Positions 44,349 through 54,871 of a DNA stretch of 64,000 nt are shown here, in pieces. The notes under the pieces were generated by a model. The model did no database searches. It had not been told where the DNA came from and was given only the letters and a program-made list of their open reading frames with translations. The position numbers were made by a program, and so were the translations under genes. How positions within the stretch are numbered: the first letter of the stretch is position 1; the number at the start of each line of letters is the position of its first letter. Source of the DNA: CAVOGJ01 sp963700865 (GTDB lineage Bacteria > Planctomycetota > Planctomycetia > Pirellulales > Pirellulaceae); assembly GCA_963700865.1 (NCBI GenBank), contig CAVOZC010000022.1:62001-126000 (forward strand). Reading direction: 5' to 3'.

Positions 44349-44899
44349 ACGGGCACCTTATCCGCCGTCGCTCCGCGAAAGTTTTGGAATTTCACCTCGA
44401 TCTGCCCGTTGACGATCCGCGTCGGCAGTGTATCCATATTTCGGGGTGGAATCTGGTTTTCCCGCTTCCCATCCAGATCGAATCGGCTGGCATGGCAGGG
44501 GCAGTAAAAGTCGCTCTGAGCCGACCGAAAATCGATGTCGCAACCGAGATGCGGACAGATCATGTTGAAGGCGATCAATTGATCGCCCGGCAGACGTCGT
44601 AGCCAGACCTTGCCAATCGGCTGCCGCGGGTAGAAATTCCAGGCGTCGACACGGTCTGCCCGCACGGTAAACGACTGGGGGCGACCATCGTCGGGCAGCG
44701 CCGACAGGCCAATCCCCAAGGGGAGGAATCCGTCCTCCGCCGTCGAGTTGCCACCCTTGATTTTGCGCTTCAGGATGGGCCCCAACGCAAAGCCGCCGGC
44801 CAGCACCGCTGGTACCAGCCCCACGAGCGCGGCCACGCAAGCCGTTGCCGCGCGCAGCACAAAACTGCGTCGAGGCACGTCGGTCGGTTCATCACGCAT
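44345..44899 (-). CDS. Rieske iron-sulfur protein of a cytochrome bc-type complex
   Basis: 184 residues from ATG 44899. A twin-arginine start (PRRSFVLRAA) precedes one membrane anchor (about 16-42). The 2Fe-2S cluster site is Cys115-Pro-His117-Leu-Gly-Cys120 and Cys133-Pro-Cys135-His136 (CPHLGCDIDF, FYCPCHASRF), with the two ligand pairs and the disulfide cysteines of high-potential Rieske proteins. It moves electrons from quinol at cytochrome b to cytochrome c. Its stop overlaps the start of the cytochrome b-c gene, so both subunits are made together. Confidence 0.95.
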   Translation of the reverse strand: MRDEPTDVPRRSFVLRAATACVAALVGLVPAVLAGGFALGPILKRKIKGGNSTAEDGFLPLGIGLSALPDDGRPQSFTVRADRVDAWNFYPRQPIGKVWLRRLPGDQLIAFNMICPHLGCDIDFRSAQSDFYCPCHASRFDLDGKRENQIPPRNMDTLPTRIVNGQIEVKFQNFRGATADKVPV

Positions 44900-44998
44900 G
44901 CATTGAGCTCCGACAGTCCGGGTTATGGAAGCCACACGGAAAGGAAGCCCAGCAGACGCCGTACCGAAGTCTCAGCGATGAGACGTGCGCCCGCCGAA

Positions 44999-45984
44999 CT
45001 ACTTTGACATTGCCGATCGTACCACATCGAGGACTTTCTTCTGAGCCGTATTGAAGGGCTCGTCAAGGAAGGCACCCGCGGCCGCCTTGTGTCCCCCGCC
45101 CTGAAAATGCTCCGCCAGCTTGCTGCAATCGACGTCGCAGCGGCTGCGAAAACTGAGCTTAAAGCCGCCGTCGAGCTGCTCGACGAGGATCACGGCCACC
45201 TCCGTACCCGCAATCGCCATGGTCAAGTTGATCGCGTCCTCGGTATCGCTGGCAAGGCGCCTGTTTTGGCAAAGTCGTCTTTTAACACGTAGGTGTGCAC
45301 GAGGCGTCCATCGATCTCCGTCTGGGCACGCGACAGGATCTCGCCTCGCAGACGAACGCGACCCGCGGTATCCCGCTCGTACAATTCCCCGTACAACTCG
45401 GCCGGGCTAGCCCCCGCGTCGATCAACTGGCCGGCCAGCCGATAGGTGTCTCCCTTGGCCGATCCGAAACGAAACCAACCGGTATCGGTCGCCACCGCGG
45501 CGAAGAGGGGCTTGGCAATCTCGGGCGTCAGCGCGACGCCCAGATGTTGGGCCGCCTCGACGACCAACCGTCCCGTGGCCTCGGCCCCCGTGTTCTTGAA
45601 CGGCTCGGCCCCGAGATCATCCGAGCTGAGGTGATGGTCAATGACGATTTTACGGGCCCGCGTCGTTTTCACGACATCAGCCATCGAACCCAGCTGTGCC
45701 CAGGCACTCGTATCGAGAACCATCAAGACATCGATGTCGCGCAGATCCTCCACGTTGACTCCATCTCCCAACGTCTCGATCCGCCGCGTCGGATCCACGA
45801 ACGCGATGTTGGGGGGTGTCGCCTGGCCGTTGACGATGCGAACCTGTTTGCCGAGCGCGTCGAGGACACCGGCCATCCCCAATTCACTGCCGAGCGCATC
45901 ACAATCCGGCCGGATGTGGCTGGTCAATACAAAGGTCTCGTTCTCCGACACGATGCCGACAAATGCGGACCAGTCAATGGACAT
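44999..45984 (-). CDS. nrnA: DHH/DHHA1 phosphoesterase (NrnA-like oligoribonuclease/pAp phosphatase), frame broken near 45245
   Basis: The main frame starts MSIDWSAFVGIVSENE and has TSHIRPDCDALGSELGMAG, VLMVLDTSAWAQLG, the name-giving KIVIDHHLSSDDLG and FAAVATDTGWFRFG. The C-terminal DHHA1 part (SDTEDAINLTMAIAGTEVAV and FQGGGHKAAAGAFLDE) is in the adjacent frame and ends at 44999. One base missing around 45240-45255 parts them; the joined protein of about 328 residues has the normal NrnA length. Such enzymes degrade short RNAs and dephosphorylate pAp, the by-product of PAPS use, which fits a genome with sulfotransferases. Confidence 0.9.
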
Positions 45985-46022
45985 GCAACAACTTTCATTC
46001 GGGAGCGGGTGGGTCATTCCGA

Positions 46023-46952
46023 TCAGGGAGCCATCGGTTCATGGGCCAAGCGGGCGGCGGCCACATCTTTTCGCAATTGCTCCAGCAAGGCTTCCACGGA
46101 GCCGAAGGGGTGAATGTCCCGCAGCTTTTGCAAAAAGTCAACCTCCAGCGGCTCTCCATAGATGTTCTCATCGAAATCAATCAGGTGGACCTCGACCTTG
46201 GGGACATCTTCCTCAAAGGTAAGATTCGGTCCAATATGGATGGCTGCCGCGAGGGTCGCACGACGCAAGAAGGCCCGTCCGGCGTAGACGCCGTGCCCGG
46301 GAATCAAGGTGTCGATGGCGTCCAGATTGGCCGTCGGAAAACCCAAGCGGGCCCCACGACCGACCCCGTGGGTGATCATGCCTCGCAGCCGATACGGTTG
46401 CGTGAGCATGTGACGTGCCCATGCCACGTCGCCCGCGGAAATCATGGCGCGGATGCGGCTGCTCGACACGAGATCGCCGCCATCCACTTCAGGCGGGACG
46501 ATATCAAGTCCGATTCGGTACTCGTCACACAACATTTGCAGCGTTTCCGTGTTACCGGCTCGCTGGTGGCCAAAGAAAAAATTCGGCCCCTCCACCAACG
46601 CCGCGGCCCGCAATTGTTCGACCACTATGCGTTCAAAAAACTCGCGCGGCGACAACCGCAGCAGTGCTTCGTCCGTGGGATAGGCCACCAAACCGTCGAC
46701 CGACAAGCGACTGAGCAGGTCGGCTTTTCGACGAGTCCATGTCAATGGCGGCGGCGCTCGCCGCGGGCGCAGCAGTCGCACGGGGTGTGGATCAAACGTA
46801 AAGACGACGGCTGGCCCACCTGACTGGTCCGCCCGCATTCGTAATCGTTCCACAATCCGGGCGTGCCCCCGGTGGACCCCATCGAAATTACCGATCGACA
46901 CAGCCCCGCCCCGCAAGCCATCCAGGTCCTCGAGTTTGCGTACCAACTTCAT
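46023..46952 (-). CDS. ribF: Bifunctional riboflavin kinase/FAD synthetase
   Basis: 309 residues. The N-terminal FMN adenylyltransferase part has SIGNFDGVHRGHARIVERL and FTFDPHPVRLLRP, FFGHQRAGNTETL and SSSRIRAMISAGDVAWA; the C-terminal riboflavin kinase part has GVGRGARLGFPTANLD, GVYAGRAFL and EVHLIDFDENIYGE. It makes FMN from riboflavin and then FAD. Length and order are standard. It sits about 22 bp after nnrD and about 40 bp before nrnA in the same direction. Confidence 0.97.
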   Translation of the reverse strand: MKLVRKLEDLDGLRGGAVSIGNFDGVHRGHARIVERLRMRADQSGGPAVVFTFDPHPVRLLRPRRAPPPLTWTRRKADLLSRLSVDGLVAYPTDEALLRLSPREFFERIVVEQLRAAALVEGPNFFFGHQRAGNTETLQMLCDEYRIGLDIVPPEVDGGDLVSSSRIRAMISAGDVAWARHMLTQPYRLRGMITHGVGRGARLGFPTANLDAIDTLIPGHGVYAGRAFLRRATLAAAIHIGPNLTFEEDVPKVEVHLIDFDENIYGEPLEVDFLQKLRDIHPFGSVEALLEQLRKDVAAARLAHEPMAP

Positions 46953-46974
46953 GAATGCTTCTCGATGAATGCCC

Positions 46975-47817
46975 TCAGGAGACTTCCTGCATGGCGGCGG
47001 GCAGGAAGTCGATGATGTCGCGCGCGATCATCGAGGCTTCCCCTCGTGACGCCGCGGCCAGATCTCCCGCACGGCCATGTAAATGCGCTGCCAGACAAGT
47101 CGCGTCGAACGGGATCATGCCCTGACCCAACAGCGCCACGATCATCCCCGTCAGGACATCACCGGCTCCGCCCGTGGCCATGCCAGGATTGCCCGTCGTA
47201 TTGACATACTCCGTCGTCCCATCGGTGATATACGTCTCGTGCCCCTTCAACAACACAATGACACCACACTCGGCGGCCAGTGCGTGGGCCCGCTGGCATT
47301 CGACCGATCGTGATGCGACCGCGCCCCCTGTCAAACGGCGAAATTCAACCGGGTGGGGTGTCAGGACACGCACGCCGCCCGGCACACGCAACCGATCGGG
47401 TTGGACGGCCAGCGCGTTGAGCCCATCCGCATCCACGACCAGCGGCACCGTGATCTTGCGATAGAGTCGCGCGACGCACTGATCGAGCGATGCGCTGCGT
47501 CCCAAACCGGGTCCCAGACCCACGCAGGTGCTGATTGCGGCACGATCCAGCAGCAATTCGGCTGACCCCGCCGCGACGCGTCCCTCGGCATCACTCGGCA
47601 ACGGAATCGTCATGTAAGACGGCTCGAATCCGGCGACTACATCCAGACACCGATTGGGCACGGCCAACGTCACCAGACCGGCTCCGGTCCGCAGAGCCGC
47701 CATGCCCGCCAAACTGATCGAGCCCGCCATACCCAGGGATCCACCGATGATCAGCGCTCGACCGTAGTCGCCCTTATGGCTGTCGGCGGGACGGGGGGGC
47801 AGGGCGGGAAGTCGCAT
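46975..47817 (-). CDS. nnrD: ADP-dependent NAD(P)H-hydrate dehydratase
   Basis: 280 residues, a ribokinase-like fold. HKGDYGRALIIGGSLGMAG, AGLVTLAVPNRC, GLGPGLGRSASLD, PLVVDADGLNAL, VLTPHPVEFRRLTGG, VLLKGHETYITDG and TGNPGMATGGAGDVLTGMI appear in order; the last includes the catalytic Asp. It repairs hydrated NADH or NADPH. Only the dehydratase domain is present; the epimerase domain (NnrE) is not fused and not in the window. It starts directly after larB, with no gap. Confidence 0.95.
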   Translation of the reverse strand: MRLPALPPRPADSHKGDYGRALIIGGSLGMAGSISLAGMAALRTGAGLVTLAVPNRCLDVVAGFEPSYMTIPLPSDAEGRVAAGSAELLLDRAAISTCVGLGPGLGRSASLDQCVARLYRKITVPLVVDADGLNALAVQPDRLRVPGGVRVLTPHPVEFRRLTGGAVASRSVECQRAHALAAECGVIVLLKGHETYITDGTTEYVNTTGNPGMATGGAGDVLTGMIVALLGQGMIPFDATCLAAHLHGRAGDLAAASRGEASMIARDIIDFLPAAMQEVS

Positions 47818-48597
47818 TCAATCCTCGTGGGGACGTGAGCGTTGTCGGGCCATCAGGGCGGCCACATAACCGGCCTTGAAACCCGCGTCGATATTCACCA
47901 CGGTGACATTGGCGGCACAGCTGTTCAACATGCCTAACAGAGCCGCCAGCCCGCCCAAGGCCGCGCCGTAGCCGACACTCGTGGGCACGCCGATCACCGG
48001 CGTGGCCACATAGCCGCCGACGACGCTCGGCAAGGCACCTTCCATGCCGGCCACCACGACCACGGCGGCCGCGGAACGCAACGTTGCGACATGGGCCGGC
48101 AAGCGGTGCGGTCCCGCCACCCCCACGTCGTGAATCATGACCGTCTGCAGGCCCATCCAATCAACCGTTTCGCGAGCTTCCTCGGCTACGGGCAAATCAC
48201 TCGTACCGGCCGTCACGATGGCTACCCGATCGTGGCTGGTCTCGTTGCGGATCGTTGCGTCCGATGCCACCCGAAAGGTACGGCCGACGGAATTGTAGTT
48301 GGCCTGCGGGAACGTGCGGAGCAGTTCCGCCGCCTTCGCTTGATCGATCCGGGTGGCTAACACGGGCTGTTGCTCGCTCAACAGTCGTTCGACAATGGCC
48401 ACCAGCGATGAAACCGATTTGCCAGCGCCGTAGATGATCTCGGGATAGCCACATCTGGCTCGGCGATCCAGATCGAGCGTCGCATCGGCCAGCACGGATC
48501 GGTCTTTCGCCGCCTGAAAGGCAGCGGTGAACTGCGCGGGCGTGACCTCACCCGCCGCCAGGGCGGTCGCCCATTCTTGAATCTGTTTGTTGTCCAT
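47818..48597 (-). CDS. larB: Nickel-pincer cofactor biosynthesis protein LarB
   Basis: 259 residues from ATG 48597 (MDNKQIQEWATALAAGEVTP). RARCGYPEIIYGAGKSVSSL, VAIVTAGTSDLPVAEEA, GVAGPHRLPAH, VVVVAGMEGALPSVVGG and VIGVPTSVGYGAALGGLAAL match LarB, which carboxylates and hydrolyses nicotinate adenine dinucleotide to start synthesis of the nickel-pincer cofactor of lactate racemase and related enzymes. Its substrate pool is touched by nnrD, which follows without a gap. larC and larE are not in the window. Confidence 0.94.
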   Translation of the reverse strand: MDNKQIQEWATALAAGEVTPAQFTAAFQAAKDRSVLADATLDLDRRARCGYPEIIYGAGKSVSSLVAIVERLLSEQQPVLATRIDQAKAAELLRTFPQANYNSVGRTFRVASDATIRNETSHDRVAIVTAGTSDLPVAEEARETVDWMGLQTVMIHDVGVAGPHRLPAHVATLRSAAAVVVVAGMEGALPSVVGGYVATPVIGVPTSVGYGAALGGLAALLGMLNSCAANVTVVNIDAGFKAGYVAALMARQRSRPHED

Positions 48598-48802
48598 GCC
48601 GCATATTCTAACCGACCGCAAACTAACGTAGGATAGCCATGCGGGTGGACGAAGCCCGTCGGATCGGTGAAAAATGAGCGGTCAGCGATCGTGGGCTTCC
48701 TGATACGCCCCACCGTTTGTTGCACCGCCGAACGGCCATCCTGGTTTTTCATGCAGCGGTACCTGGCACGCATCCCGACTGAATTTCACGAGAAAACGAC
48801 TC

Positions 48803-50024
48803 ATGCCCAGCTGCGTTCTTGCGTATTCCGGCGGATTGGACACGTCGGTCATCCTGGGCTGGCTGATGGACGAAGGCTACGAGGTGCATGCCGTCTACGT
48901 CGATCTCGGGCAGCCCTGCGAGGACCGCGAGGCGATCCTGCAAAAGGCCCGAGATATCGGAGCCGCCTCGGCCCGCATCGTCGACGCCCAGGAGGAACTG
49001 TGCCGCGACTTCGCTTTCCCGGTGCTGCAATGGCAGGCCAAGTACGAGGGCATGTATCTGCTGGGCACCTCGATCGCCCGGCCGCTGATCTCGAAGGTCT
49101 GTCTGCAAGTCGCCCGCGAGGTGGGCGCCGACGCCTATGCCCACGGCGCCACGGGCAAGGGAAACGACCAATGCCGCTTCCAACTCGCCGCCGAAGCCCT
49201 CGATCCGTCCGTGAAAGTCATCGCTCCGTGGCGGATCGAGACGTTCCGCAACGCGTTTCCCGGCCGCAGCGAGATGATCGCCTACTGCGAAGCGAAACAC
49301 ATTCCCGTCAAGGCGTCGCGTCCAAGCCGTACAGCTCCGACGAGAACTGCCTGCACATCAGCTACGAGGCCGGCAAGCTGGAAGACCTGAAGGTCAACGG
49401 CGTCGAAATGGTCGACTTCGGCATGACGCGTGTCGCCGCAGGATGCACCCGATGAGGACGGAAGCGGTGACGATCGCCTTCGAGGCGGGGGTGCCGGTGG
49501 CGGTCAACGGCCAGCCGCTGTCACCGCTCGGGATCGTCAAGACGCTGAACGAGATCGGCGGGCGCAACGGCATCGGTCGGATCGACATGGTCGAAAATCG
49601 CTTTGTGGGCATGAAGAGCCGCGGCGTCTACGAGGCGCCCGGGCATGACGATCCTCTACGACGCCCATCGCGCTACCTGGAGCAACTCGACGCTCGACCG
49701 CGACCTGATGCACCTCCGCGACCGACTCGCTCCGGAAGTCGCCGAGATGGTCTATTACGGCTTCTGGTACACCGCCAAGATGGACGCCCTGATGGCCTTC
49801 ATCCGCGAGTCGCACAAGACGCGTCACCGGCGAAGTGACGGCTGAAACTTTACAAGGGCAATCTCATCGTCGACAGCCGCAGCAGCCCCAACAGCCTGTA
49901 CGACGAAGGCATCGCCACGATGGAAGGCGGCGGCTCCTACAACCAGACCGACGCCGAAGGATTTCTCCGAATTCAGGGATTGCCATCCAGGGTGCAGGGA
50001 CGCGTTCAACCGAGAGCCTACTGA
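48803..50024 (+). pseudogene. argG: Argininosuccinate synthase, broken by about six frame changes
   Basis: The N-terminal 170 codons are normal: CVLAYSGGLDTSVILGWLMD (PP-loop), YAHGATGKGNDQCRF. After IPVKAS the frame moves repeatedly: KPYSSDENCLHISYEAGKLE (frame 2), VSPQDAPDE (frame 3), TIAFEAGVPVAVNGQPLSP and RFVGMKSRGVYEAPG (another), TILYDAHRA...FIRESHKT, VTGEV, and finally LKLYKGNLIVDSRSSPNSLY to QGRVQPRAY with the stop at 50022-50024. All expected ArgG blocks are there in order, so the gene is recent or mis-sequenced. Breaks cluster between 49315 and 49845, and two sit at an apparent extra C in ACGCGT. Third positions are richer in G/C than in neighbours. The stop overlaps the putA start. 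Confidence 0.85.
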
Positions 50025-53000
50025 TGAATGTCGCCGCCCGTGACTGTGCTCGCGCACTCCGCGAACTGTGTGCCACCTTTCCGTTGCAGCACGATTCCGC
50101 CCACCCGCCACTCGTGCAGCAAGCCGTGGGACTGGCCCGTCATCTGCAAGAACGGGCCAACGAACTACAGACGCCGGCGGAACGACGTCAGCAGGCCGAA
50201 TTGGACCGCATGATCCAGAACCCGGAGGACAAGGTCACACTGACGCAAATGACCGATCAGGCATTCCGCGCCAATACCCCGACACGGGTCGTGGATCAAA
50301 TGGTGCACATCCTCGACGTGCAGGGGATCCCTCGCTTCTTTACCCCCGTTGATCGCGTGCTGCTCAAAGGCTTCCAGTCGTTCGGGGCCTACTTGCCGGG
50401 AGTCGCCGTGCCGCTCGTCAAGGAAAAGATGCAGCACGAGACGGCCAACGTGATTCTCCCCGCCGAACGGGAATTGCTGGTCGAGCATCTCAACAATCGT
50501 CGCCGCGAAGGCGTGCGCATGAACGTCAATATTTTGGGTGAGGCCCTGCTCGGCGAGGAGGAAGCGCAAAACCGGTTGCGAGGCTATCTGCAATCCCTGC
50601 AGCTGCCGGAGATCGAGGTGATTTCGGTCAAGATCTCGACGCTCTATTCCCAGATCTCACCGCTGGCCAGGCAGGACACGATCGACGTGCTATCCGATCG
50701 CATGGAACTGCTGTATCGAGCCGCGGCGAAATCGACGTTTCAGCGGGCTGACGGGACCATCGTGCCTAAGTTCGTTTATCTCGACATGGAAGAGTATCGG
50801 GATATGTCCCTCACGGCCGACGTCTTTATGAGGACCCTGGATCGGGATGGCCTGCATGATGTCTCCGCCGGGATTGTCCTGCAAGCCTACATTCCGGACT
50901 CGTACCGGACGCAGCAACAATTGCTCGCCTGGGCCCGGCAACGGGTTGATTCGGGGGGAGCCCCGATCACGATGCGGATCGTGAAGGGGGCCAACATGGA
51001 AATGGAACGCTTCGAGGCCAGTTTGCAGGGTTGGCCCCAGGCCCCCTTTAAGGAAAAGGTGGATACGGACGCCAACTACCGTCGCATGTTGCAGCTTGGC
51101 ATGCAGCCCGACAGTCTCTCCGCCATCCGCATCGGAATCGCATCCCACAATTTGTTCGAACTTGCCTACGGACTACTACTGGCCGCCGAGAACGAGACCC
51201 TCGACAAGGTGCAATTCGAAATGCTCGAGGGCATGGCAAATCACCAGCGGCGGGCACTCTTTGAACTGGTTGACAATCTGCTTCTCTACGCGCCTGCCTG
51301 CAAGAAGGAAGATTTCATTCACGCCATCGGCTACCTGGTACGCCGCCTGGACGAGAACACGGGGCCCGACAACTTCCTCCGCCACGCCTTTCGCCTGTCC
51401 GTCGATTCGGAGGATTGGCAACGACTGGAAGACCAGTTCTACGAGGCGTTTTCGCGGTTGCCCGACCTGCCCGACCAACCGCGGCGTAAGCAAGATCGCC
51501 ATTTGCCGCCCGAACAGCCCCTCGCGACGTCCCACTGGAAAACCTTTCGCAACGAGCCGGACACCGACTGGGCGTTGCGACAGAATTACCAATGGGCCGT
51601 CGCGGTGCTCGACCAATGGCGCGACCGCCACACCGACCGTGCCGCGGATATCCCGCTGCTGATCGGCGGCCAGGAAATCCGCCAGGATCGCCAGCTGCGT
51701 GAGTGTCTCGACCCTTCCCGGCCCGGCACCGTGGTCGGACGTTATCGCCAAGGGACACAGGCCGACGTGGAAACCGCCATTCTCTCCGCGCTGGCCGATG
51801 AGGATGGTTGGCGCGCACCAATCGTTCGCCGCTCGCCGCAAGATCCTCCGCGACGTAGCTCAAGTCATTCGCTGTCGCCGCGGTGACCTGCTCGCCGTGG
51901 CATTGGCCGATGGGGGCAAGACGCTCATGGAGTCAGACCCGGAAGTCAGCGAAGCCGTCGATTTCGTGGAATTTTACAGCCAGACGGCCGAATCGTTCGC
52001 GCAACTGCCGGGGCTGGAGGCACGCGGTCGTGGTGCGGTCGTCGTGGTCTCGCCCTGGAATTTTCCCATCGCGATCCCCTGCGGGGGTATGGCCGCCGCG
52101 CTGGCCGCCGGAAATACCGTCATCCTCAAGCCGGCTTCGGATACGGTCCTGGTGGCCTACGAATTGTGCAGGTGCTTCTGGGACGCCGGGGTGCCAAAAT
52201 CCGCGCTGCAGTTCCTCCCCTGTGCCGGCAGCTCCGAAGGACAGCAGTTGGTCGCCGATCCTCGCATCGATACGGTCATCCTGACCGGCGGAACGCAAAC
52301 GGCCCTCACCATGCTGACCCGACGACCAGAAATGCGTCTGCTGGCTGAGACGGGTGGGAAGAACGCGACAATCGTCACCGCACTTTCGGATCGGGATCAG
52401 GCAATCAAGAATGTGGTGCACTCGGCCTTCGGACACGCAGGGCAAAAGTGCTCGGCCACGTCGCTGCTCATTCTGGAAGCCGAGGTGTATGACGATCTCA
52501 AGTTCAAACAGTGTCTTTGTGATGCGGTTTCCAGCATGCAGGTAGGCTCGGCCTGGGAACTCACGACCAAGATGGGCCCGATGATTCGTCCACCCAGCGG
52601 CGAGTTGGAAACGGCACTGAAGGAACTCGAACCGGGAGAATCATGGGCAGTCATGCCGCGACGGCACCCGCACAACCCGCACCTTTACACACCAGCCGTC
52701 AAATGGGGCGTCCAACCTGGCAGCTTCACCCACAAAACCGAGTTCTTCGGTCCGGTACTGGGTGTGCTCCGCGCCAGCAACCTTCACGAAGCGATCGACC
52801 TGGTGAACGCCACCGGCTACGGACTGACTTCGGGACTGGAAAGTCTCGATGATCGAGAACAGGAGATTTGGAAGTCAAGCATCCGGGCCGGCAACCTGTA
52901 TATCAACAGGGGGACAACAGGCGCCATCGTACTGCGGCAACCGTTTGGTGGCATGGGCAAATCGGCATTCGGCCCGGGCATTAAGGCCGGCGGACCCAAT

Positions 53001-53702
53001 TACGTGTTGCAGCTGATGCATTTCACTCAGACCGCGCTGCCTTCGAGCGACCAAGGGCCGGCGAACGAGCCGCTGCGGCACCTGCTGGAGGAAATCAAGC
53101 AGTGCGACGAACTGGCACCCGAGGAATCGGTTCAAATCATCGCCGCCATTCGCAGTTATGCGGAGCAGATGTCCGAGGAATTCGGGGTCGCTCACGATCA
53201 TTTTCGACTGGTCGGACAGGACAATTTTCGTCGCTACCTTCCCATTCGCGAGCTACGGATTCGTGTCCATCCGGACGACACGCCGTTTGAGCTGCTGGCC
53301 CGTGTCGCCGCCGCCAGCACGGCCGGCTGCCGCATCACCGTCAGCTACCCCGAGGGCTGGCCGGCGACGGATCAAACTCGCCGCGTCCTCGATTGGCTTG
53401 ACCGGGCCACCGATCCGTGGGCAGCGGCGATTGAATTTGTCGAGGAAACGGAAGAACAACTGGTGGAAGTGATTCGCGAGGGACACACACTCCGCGTGCG
53501 GTATGCGTCGCCCGCTCGAGTCCCTTACGTCGTACGACTGGCCGCCGCGGAGACAGGAATTTACCTGGCCGACGCGCCTGTTTTAGCTCACGGTCGACTG
53601 GAACTGCTCTGGTATTTTGAAGAACAAAGCATCAGCGATAATTATCATCGCTACGGCAACCTTGGCGGCCGCGGTGACGAACCGCGAGCACCCGTCGCCT
53701 AG
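50024..53702 (+). CDS. putA: Bifunctional proline dehydrogenase/L-glutamate gamma-semialdehyde dehydrogenase, frame broken near 51820
   Basis: About 1225 residues once joined. The start ATG at 50024 overlaps the argG stop (TGATG). The FAD-dependent proline dehydrogenase part has RVVDQMVHILDVQGIPRFF, FVYLDMEEYRDMSLTADVF, VKGANMEMERFEASLQGWPQ and GIASHNLFELAYGL. The frame shifts by one extra base around 51815-51825 inside the aldehyde dehydrogenase part; the rest runs VVSPWNFPIAIPCGGMAAAL, LLAETGGKNA (Glu), FGHAGQKCSATSLL (catalytic Cys) and PFGGMGKSAFGPGIKAGGPN. Roughly 200 further residues form a C-terminal extension. It turns proline into glutamate, feeding electrons to quinone. Confidence 0.94.
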
Positions 53703-53830
53703 GGCAGTCGTGGAATAAGGTTTCGCGTGGGACAGGCTTCCAGCGTGCGACGCAAACGCGCGTTTGTTCCGCCGGAAAGAGGCTCACAGCCAGTGCAACC
53801 AACCGCCTGCCAATTACCACTCGCGTACTC

Positions 53831-54805
53831 ATGACCGAACCACTTCGAGTCGCCGTAGCGCAGATCGCCCCGGTATTTCTCGATCGAGTCCGCACGACCG
53901 AGAAGATCATCCATCAGCTGCGCGACGCCGCGGATCATCAGTGCGGCCTGGTGGTCTTTGGCGAAACCATCCTGCCCGCCTACCCATGCTGGCTCTCCCG
54001 CACCGACGGCGCCCGCTTCGAGTCCTTGCTGCAAAAGGAACTCCACGCCTGCTACCTCGAACAGTCGGTCTCGATCGAAAACGGTGACCTGGATGCGATT
54101 TGCGAGGTCGCCGCCGAGCGACGGTTGGCGGTGATCCTGGGTGTTGCTGAACGGCCCGCGGATCGGGGCGGCCATTCCATCTTCTGTTCCCGTGTCTTCA
54201 TCGATGCGAATGGCATCATTCAGTCGGTCCATCGAAAACTGATGCCGACGTACGAAGAACGTCTGGCGTGGGCGGCCGGCGATGGGGCGGGACTCGTCAC
54301 ACACCCGGTCGGTTCCTTCACGGTCGGGGCGCTCAATTGCTGGGAGAACTGGATGCCGCTGGCCCGTTCCGCCTTGTATGCGGCGGGCGAGAATCTGCAC
54401 GTGATGCTCTGGCCGGGAGATTTGCGGCTGACCGAGCAGATCACACGATTCGTGGCCCTCGAAGCACGTTCGTTTGTCATCTCGGTGAGCGGATTATTGC
54501 GCTGCGAGGATGTGCCGCAGACCGTTCCCCATCGAGAGGCCATGTGTCGCCCACACGAGTGCCTGTTCAACGGAGGGAGCTGTGTGGCGGGCCCCGACGG
54601 AAACTGGATCGTCGAACCGGTCACGGACCGCGAAGCGCTGATCGTGGTCGAATTGGACCTTGCGGCCGTGCATCGCGAAAGACAAAATTTCGATCCGGCC
54701 GGACACTATGGACGACCCGATGTCCTCCAATTGACGGTCCGGCGGCGACGGCAGGCGGCCGCCCGCTTCCTCGACGATGACGGAGCTAACCCAGGGAATG
54801 TTTGA
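53831..54805 (+). CDS. Nitrilase family carbon-nitrogen hydrolase
   Basis: 324 residues. The catalytic triad is complete: Glu45 in VFGETILPAYP, Lys136 in SVHRKLMPTYEERLAWAAG and Cys170 in ALNCWENWMPLARSALYA. CWEN-x-MPLAR is the signature of branch-1 true nitrilases rather than amidases, so hydrolysis of a nitrile to the acid and ammonia is likely. FVALEARSFVISVSGLLR and a C-terminal DPAGHYGRPDVLQL, also nitrilase-like, agree. Length is right. It begins about 130 bp after putA; the VOC gene follows about 65 bp downstream. Confidence 0.92.
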   Translation: MTEPLRVAVAQIAPVFLDRVRTTEKIIHQLRDAADHQCGLVVFGETILPAYPCWLSRTDGARFESLLQKELHACYLEQSVSIENGDLDAICEVAAERRLAVILGVAERPADRGGHSIFCSRVFIDANGIIQSVHRKLMPTYEERLAWAAGDGAGLVTHPVGSFTVGALNCWENWMPLARSALYAAGENLHVMLWPGDLRLTEQITRFVALEARSFVISVSGLLRCEDVPQTVPHREAMCRPHECLFNGGSCVAGPDGNWIVEPVTDREALIVVELDLAAVHRERQNFDPAGHYGRPDVLQLTVRRRRQAAARFLDDDGANPGNV

Positions 54806-54871
54806 CAATCAGGCGCAACGGCCCGCGTCAGCGGCCGTGTGTTTTGATTGAGAAACCACCCAAGATCCAAC

